Source: Flavihumibacter stibioxidans (GTDB lineage Bacteria > Bacteroidota > Bacteroidia > Chitinophagales > Chitinophagaceae). From it: a stretch of DNA of 64,000 bases. A model generated the notes under the pieces. It was given only the letters and a program-made list of their open reading frames with translations. It was not told the DNA's origin and searched no databases. This document shows positions 61,077 to 64,000 of this stretch, piece after piece. Location of the stretch: assembly GCF_014332695.1 (NCBI RefSeq), contig NZ_MBUA01000029.1, positions 1 to 64,000 of the forward strand, in the 5' to 3' direction. Both the position numbers and the translations under genes were made by a program. How positions within the stretch are numbered: the stretch's first letter is position 1; each line of letters starts with the position of its first letter.

Positions 61077-62108
61077 TTGGGCATGATACAAGTTGCAGAG
61101 ATCCCAGGCCGTACCCTTTTACTGGAGGGAAAAGAGCGCTTATACTTCGGGGGTACCGCCTATCTCGGGCTGCCATCACATCTAACCTTCCAGGACCTGC
61201 TCATCCACAATATCCGCCGCTGGGGCACCGCTTATGGGAGCTCCCGGAATGCCAATGTACAATTGAAAGCCTACGGGGAAGGCGAACAATACCTGTCACA
61301 ACTTGCCCGAACAGAGGCAGCTGTAACGGTGTCTTCGGGGATGCTGGCAGGCAAACTGGCCATCGACACTCTAACGGCATCCAGCAACCGCTTTTTTCAT
61401 TTTCCCGGACACCATCCGGCCATTCATGCAGTCGGAAGTGAACCCTTTTACCGGGAAGGCGATTTGCACCCGGCATTATTGAATGATGAGCAGGAAGATA
61501 TCACGCTGCTAACTGATGCCGTGCCTTCTTTCCAGGTGCAACCTGTGGGGCTTGATGACATCGGGAAAATATCTCCCGCCAAACGCATCACCCTGGTGAT
61601 CGATGAATCACACTCCCTGGGCATATTGGGTGAAAACGGCGGAGGCATTATGGGTGGATTGCATTTACCCAATGTATATCGCAAAATCCAGGTTGCCTCT
61701 CTCGGTAAAGCCTATGCGCTATCAGGAGGTATGATCGCCTCAGACCGGGAATTCATAGAAAAGATACAGGAAGCTGACTGCTTTGTGTCAGGGGCCGGCA
61801 TGAACCCTGCATTCGTGCAAACCCTTTTTGATGCCCGGCCACTTTTTTTGGGGCAGCGCACTAAACTGATGGAAAACCTGGCATACCTGGGTGGCCTGAT
61901 CTCCGGTTTTGACGACCTGGATTTCAATACATCCTACCCGGTAATTTATCCGCATAAAGAAACCATCCACGAATCCCTGTTACAAAAGGATATCGTCATT
62001 ACGCATTTCAAATACCCCAGCTCCGCCAAAGTGCTGAACCGGATTGTGATCTCCGCGCACCACACCCATTCAGACCTTGAACGCCTGGCACAGTCATTGG
62101 GTAGTTGA
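61077..62108 (+). CDS. PLP-dependent aminotransferase of the AONS (BioF/KBL) family
   Basis: A 343-aa alpha-oxoamine-synthase-like enzyme; an alternative start is M3 (61083). Motifs: NYLGL-like GTAYLGLPSH, glycine region YGSSRNANVQL, IDESHSLGILGENGGG (D176, H179), and PLP lysine K211 in ASLGKAYALSGG. Members condense an amino acid with an acyl-CoA (biotin, sphingolipid or threonine pathways). It is about 40 residues shorter than BioF, mainly in the N-terminal part, so the exact reaction is unclear. It is cotranscribed at most with GH92 upstream. A palindrome begins three bases past the stop. Confidence 0.85.
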   Translation: MGMIQVAEIPGRTLLLEGKERLYFGGTAYLGLPSHLTFQDLLIHNIRRWGTAYGSSRNANVQLKAYGEGEQYLSQLARTEAAVTVSSGMLAGKLAIDTLTASSNRFFHFPGHHPAIHAVGSEPFYREGDLHPALLNDEQEDITLLTDAVPSFQVQPVGLDDIGKISPAKRITLVIDESHSLGILGENGGGIMGGLHLPNVYRKIQVASLGKAYALSGGMIASDREFIEKIQEADCFVSGAGMNPAFVQTLFDARPLFLGQRTKLMENLAYLGGLISGFDDLDFNTSYPVIYPHKETIHESLLQKDIVITHFKYPSSAKVLNRIVISAHHTHSDLERLAQSLGS

Positions 62109-62111
62109 AAC

Positions 62112-62140
62112 TCACCCGTCGGGTGGCACCCGACGGGTGA
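62112..62140. repeat. CACCCG/CGGGTG palindrome between tandem genes
   Basis: TCACCCGTCGGGTG, G, CACCCGACGGGTGA: a perfect palindrome three bases after the aminotransferase stop and 36 bases before the GNAT start. Confidence 0.88.
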
Positions 62141-62176
62141 AACGCCGGTTTCCCGAAAGTTGACGAATTTTAACCC

Positions 62177-62656
62177 ATGCTAAGACCTGCCACCAAAGAC
62201 GATTTTGACTTTATTTTCGGCCTCTATATGCATCCGGCCATCAACCCCTACCTCCTCTATGAGCCGATGGATGAGGAAGCCTTCCAGCCGATTTTTGAGG
62301 ACCTGAGGCAAAAAGGCTTGCTATATGTTTACCAGCAGGGTGAAACAGCCATTGGAATGTGTAAGCTCGTGCCTCAATACCACCGGAATGCACACATGAT
62401 CTACCTGGGCGGAGTGGCCATCCACCCCGATGCTTCCGGTAGGGGACATGGAGAGACGATGCTGCGGGAAATCATCTCGCTTGCGAAAGAGCGGGGATGC
62501 AGGCGAATCGAACTGAGTACGGCAACATTTAACCATAAAGCCATCCGGCTCTACGAGCGGGTGGGATTCAAAAAGGAGGGGGTTCTCAGAAATTATACCT
62601 GGTTCCCTTCTGAGAACCGGTTCATCGATGAAGTGATAATGGGTTGGATTGACTGA
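62177..62656 (+). CDS. GNAT-family N-acetyltransferase
   Basis: A 159-aa single GNAT domain. The acetyl-CoA site is seen in GGVAIHPDASGRGHGETMLR, with the downstream NHKAIRLYERVGFKKEGVLR pattern of motif B. The substrate is unknown; related proteins acetylate amino acids, polyamines or ribosomal-protein N-termini. It lies between two CACCCG palindromes. Family is confident. Confidence 0.93.
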   Translation: MLRPATKDDFDFIFGLYMHPAINPYLLYEPMDEEAFQPIFEDLRQKGLLYVYQQGETAIGMCKLVPQYHRNAHMIYLGGVAIHPDASGRGHGETMLREIISLAKERGCRRIELSTATFNHKAIRLYERVGFKKEGVLRNYTWFPSENRFIDEVIMGWID

Positions 62657-62675
62657 CCCTGAAGGGCAAAAAAAT

Positions 62676-62706
62676 TTCACCCGTCGGGTGGCACCCGACG
62701 GGTGAA
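62676..62706. repeat. CACCCG/CGGGTG palindrome between convergent genes
   Basis: TTCACCCGTCGGGTG, G, CACCCGACGGGTGAA, preceded by a run of As, which reads as a T-tract for the minus strand. It sits between the convergent GNAT and thioredoxin genes and can terminate the thioredoxin transcript. Confidence 0.88.
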
Positions 62707-62712
62707 GGAAAA

Positions 62713-63084
62713 TTATGCTTCGGTTTCCTTCGGCAGCAGGTGCTCGTTGATCACCTGCTTGAAAGCACTCTTGGGAAGAGCACCCGGCTGCATCATAGGC
62801 TGGCCATTAGCCGGAATGAACAGCAGGGTCGGAATACTCTGGATGCCGAATACTGCAGAAAGCTCCTGCTCTTTATCAGTATCTACTTTATAGATCAATA
62901 GTTTGCCTTCGTATTCTTTGGACAATTCTTCGAGGATAGGAGCCACCATCTTACAGGGACCACACCAGTCGGCATAGAAATCTACAATAGCAGGCAGGCT
63001 GCCCTTGTAAGACCACTCCGTAGCACCTTCATAGTTAAAAACCTCTTCCTTGAACTTTTCAGTTGTAAGTTTAATGGTAGCCAT
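62713..63084 (-). CDS. trxA: Thioredoxin
   Basis: A 123-aa thioredoxin fold with active site DWCGPCKM (C41, C44) and cis-proline P85 in IQSIPTLLF. No signal peptide, so it is cytoplasmic. It reduces protein disulfides with electrons from thioredoxin reductase, whose gene is not in the window. It is slightly longer than E. coli thioredoxin. The gene stands alone, ended by the palindrome at 62676. The symbol reflects family; paralogues are common in this phylum. Confidence 0.92.
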   Translation of the reverse strand: MATIKLTTEKFKEEVFNYEGATEWSYKGSLPAIVDFYADWCGPCKMVAPILEELSKEYEGKLLIYKVDTDKEQELSAVFGIQSIPTLLFIPANGQPMMQPGALPKSAFKQVINEHLLPKETEA

Positions 63085-63191
63085 CTCAATTATTTTTTAC
63101 AAAGTACGGTATTATCTGATGGCTATTATGTGAGTAAGGTCACTAATAATCACTGCCTGCTCCGCCGGCGGACAGGCTGAAAACAAGGATA

Positions 63192-63803
63192 TCAGGACTT
63201 GTTAGTCGCGATGCCATAAAACAGGCTGTCAGCCAGAAAATCAAGCTGGCCCAAAAAATAATCATGCTTCTCGCCCAGGAAAAGTTGCTGTCCCACCTGC
63301 TTGAGCGACCATTTCACCATATTGGCCCATACGTCCATTTCCACAGACTGCATCCCTTTCACCTCTCCCGTGCGGATTCCGTGCAGCAGGATATCTTTCA
63401 GTAAATGCTCCACACTACGCTCCTTCTCCTCGGAAATTTCAAGCAGGCGCCGGGCATTTTCGAACAATTCCGCCCGGAACATACTGTAATCCTCCACCCT
63501 TTCCTTCACGTTTGCCAGCATACCCCTGACAAAAACCCGGAACTTTTCAGCCGCTGTTCCGGCCTCCTGTACGGCAGCAGAAATAATGGAGTGCTGCTTG
63601 CGGATTTCTTCGAGCAGGATGGCATCAAAAATCTCGTCCTTGGTTTTGAAATAATAATACAGCGCGCTCTTCGACTTCCCAACCATGCGGGCAATATCCT
63701 CCATGGTTGTCTTCTTGAAACCATAGCGCTTGAACAATTCCCGGCTTTCAGCCAGGATCTCTGCTATGATGACCGGATCACGTTCTGCTTGACTAACTGA
63801 CAT
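63192..63803 (-). CDS. TetR-family transcriptional regulator
   Basis: A 203-aa regulator with an N-terminal helix-turn-helix (about 12-60; ELFKRYGFKKTTMEDIARMV, GKSKSALYYYFKTKDEIFDA) and a C-terminal ligand domain. The SALYYYFKTKDEI pattern resembles TetR proteins linked to fatty-acid or lipid genes in Bacteroidota, but no target is adjacent in the window. It lies upstream of thioredoxin in the same direction with a 107-base gap, probably a separate unit. Its target may lie past the right edge. Confidence 0.9.
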   Translation of the reverse strand: MSVSQAERDPVIIAEILAESRELFKRYGFKKTTMEDIARMVGKSKSALYYYFKTKDEIFDAILLEEIRKQHSIISAAVQEAGTAAEKFRVFVRGMLANVKERVEDYSMFRAELFENARRLLEISEEKERSVEHLLKDILLHGIRTGEVKGMQSVEMDVWANMVKWSLKQVGQQLFLGEKHDYFLGQLDFLADSLFYGIATNKS

Positions 63804-64000
63804 ATTCAGTCGAATTTATTTGAACAAAATAGAATACAAATCTAACCATTGCACCGGAACAAGGCTGCCGGAAACTTTCAGCTTTCAGTTTGTGTAATTG
63901 GTTTTCAATCATAATATACTTATTTACAATTACTTATTCAATATTTTTTGCTCCTCCATTGATTCGCTGCCACCATTTTCAATTGTCTTTTTACAAATCC
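63804..64000. other. Right-edge region without a recognised gene
   Basis: AT-rich sequence, presumably with the promoter of the TetR gene. No reading frame or RNA is supported up to the edge. Confidence 0.4.

Noticed and set aside
27061-62706. CRISPR array
   Set aside because: The repeated palindromes are isolated and kilobases apart, with no regular spacers and no cas genes.

Overview
The window comes from a Bacteroidota genome, most likely Chitinophagaceae or a close relative. The grounds are a SusC/SusD pair with surface lipoproteins, a type IX secretion C-terminal domain, many LxxC lipoproteins, a kdp operon run by an NtrC-type regulator, and few Shine-Dalgarno sequences. No rRNA, tRNA, CRISPR array or complete insertion sequence was seen.

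Left end (1-5.3 kb) is accessory DNA. It holds a frameshifted RHS/YD-repeat fragment, a PIN-domain toxin-antitoxin pair, a small membrane protein, and three copies of a 163-bp element with TGGAAATTCC inverted ends. One copy truncates the gene after 2701..4785. That large gene encodes an unusual soluble protein: a divergent AAA+ ATPase with Clp/ClpB-like C-terminal features joined to an FtsH-type M41 zinc peptidase. It is the best candidate here for an undescribed system.

5.3-15.4 kb is a potassium-uptake module: NtrC-type response regulator, two tiny membrane ORFs, kdpF, kdpA, kdpB, kdpC, an outer-membrane barrel, a KdpD sensor lacking a kinase, and a separate histidine kinase. 15.4-16.5 kb holds decayed coding remnants and a YegP-like gene. 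16.5-20.8 kb has an MFS exporter and a pair of secreted envelope proteins. 20.8-27.0 kb is a tripartite RND efflux operon with its TetR regulator; the same 13-bp palindrome sits before tetR and before the efflux operon.

27.4-42.5 kb holds a lipoprotein, a 2898-aa cyclic beta-1,2-glucan synthase homologue, a NamZ-type muramidase (DUF1343), a helical-repeat protein, and an Lrp regulator with an EamA exporter. 42.5-55.9 kb is centred on a beta-glucan utilisation locus: a membrane-spanning propeller/LuxR regulator divergent from susC, susD, two PKD-type binding lipoproteins and a GH16 laminarinase-like enzyme. 56-64 kb is a mixed tail: erythromycin-esterase-like protein, Hsp20, a lipoprotein, GH92 mannosidase, an AONS-type aminotransferase, GNAT, thioredoxin and a second TetR.

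Two families of intergenic palindromes run through the window. One is built on CACCCG/CGGGTG blocks (seven sites), the other on GTCTGAC (four sites). They occur between convergent, tandem and divergent genes, and one lies inside the 3' end of the AAA-peptidase gene. Their outer arms differ from copy to copy but stay self-complementary.
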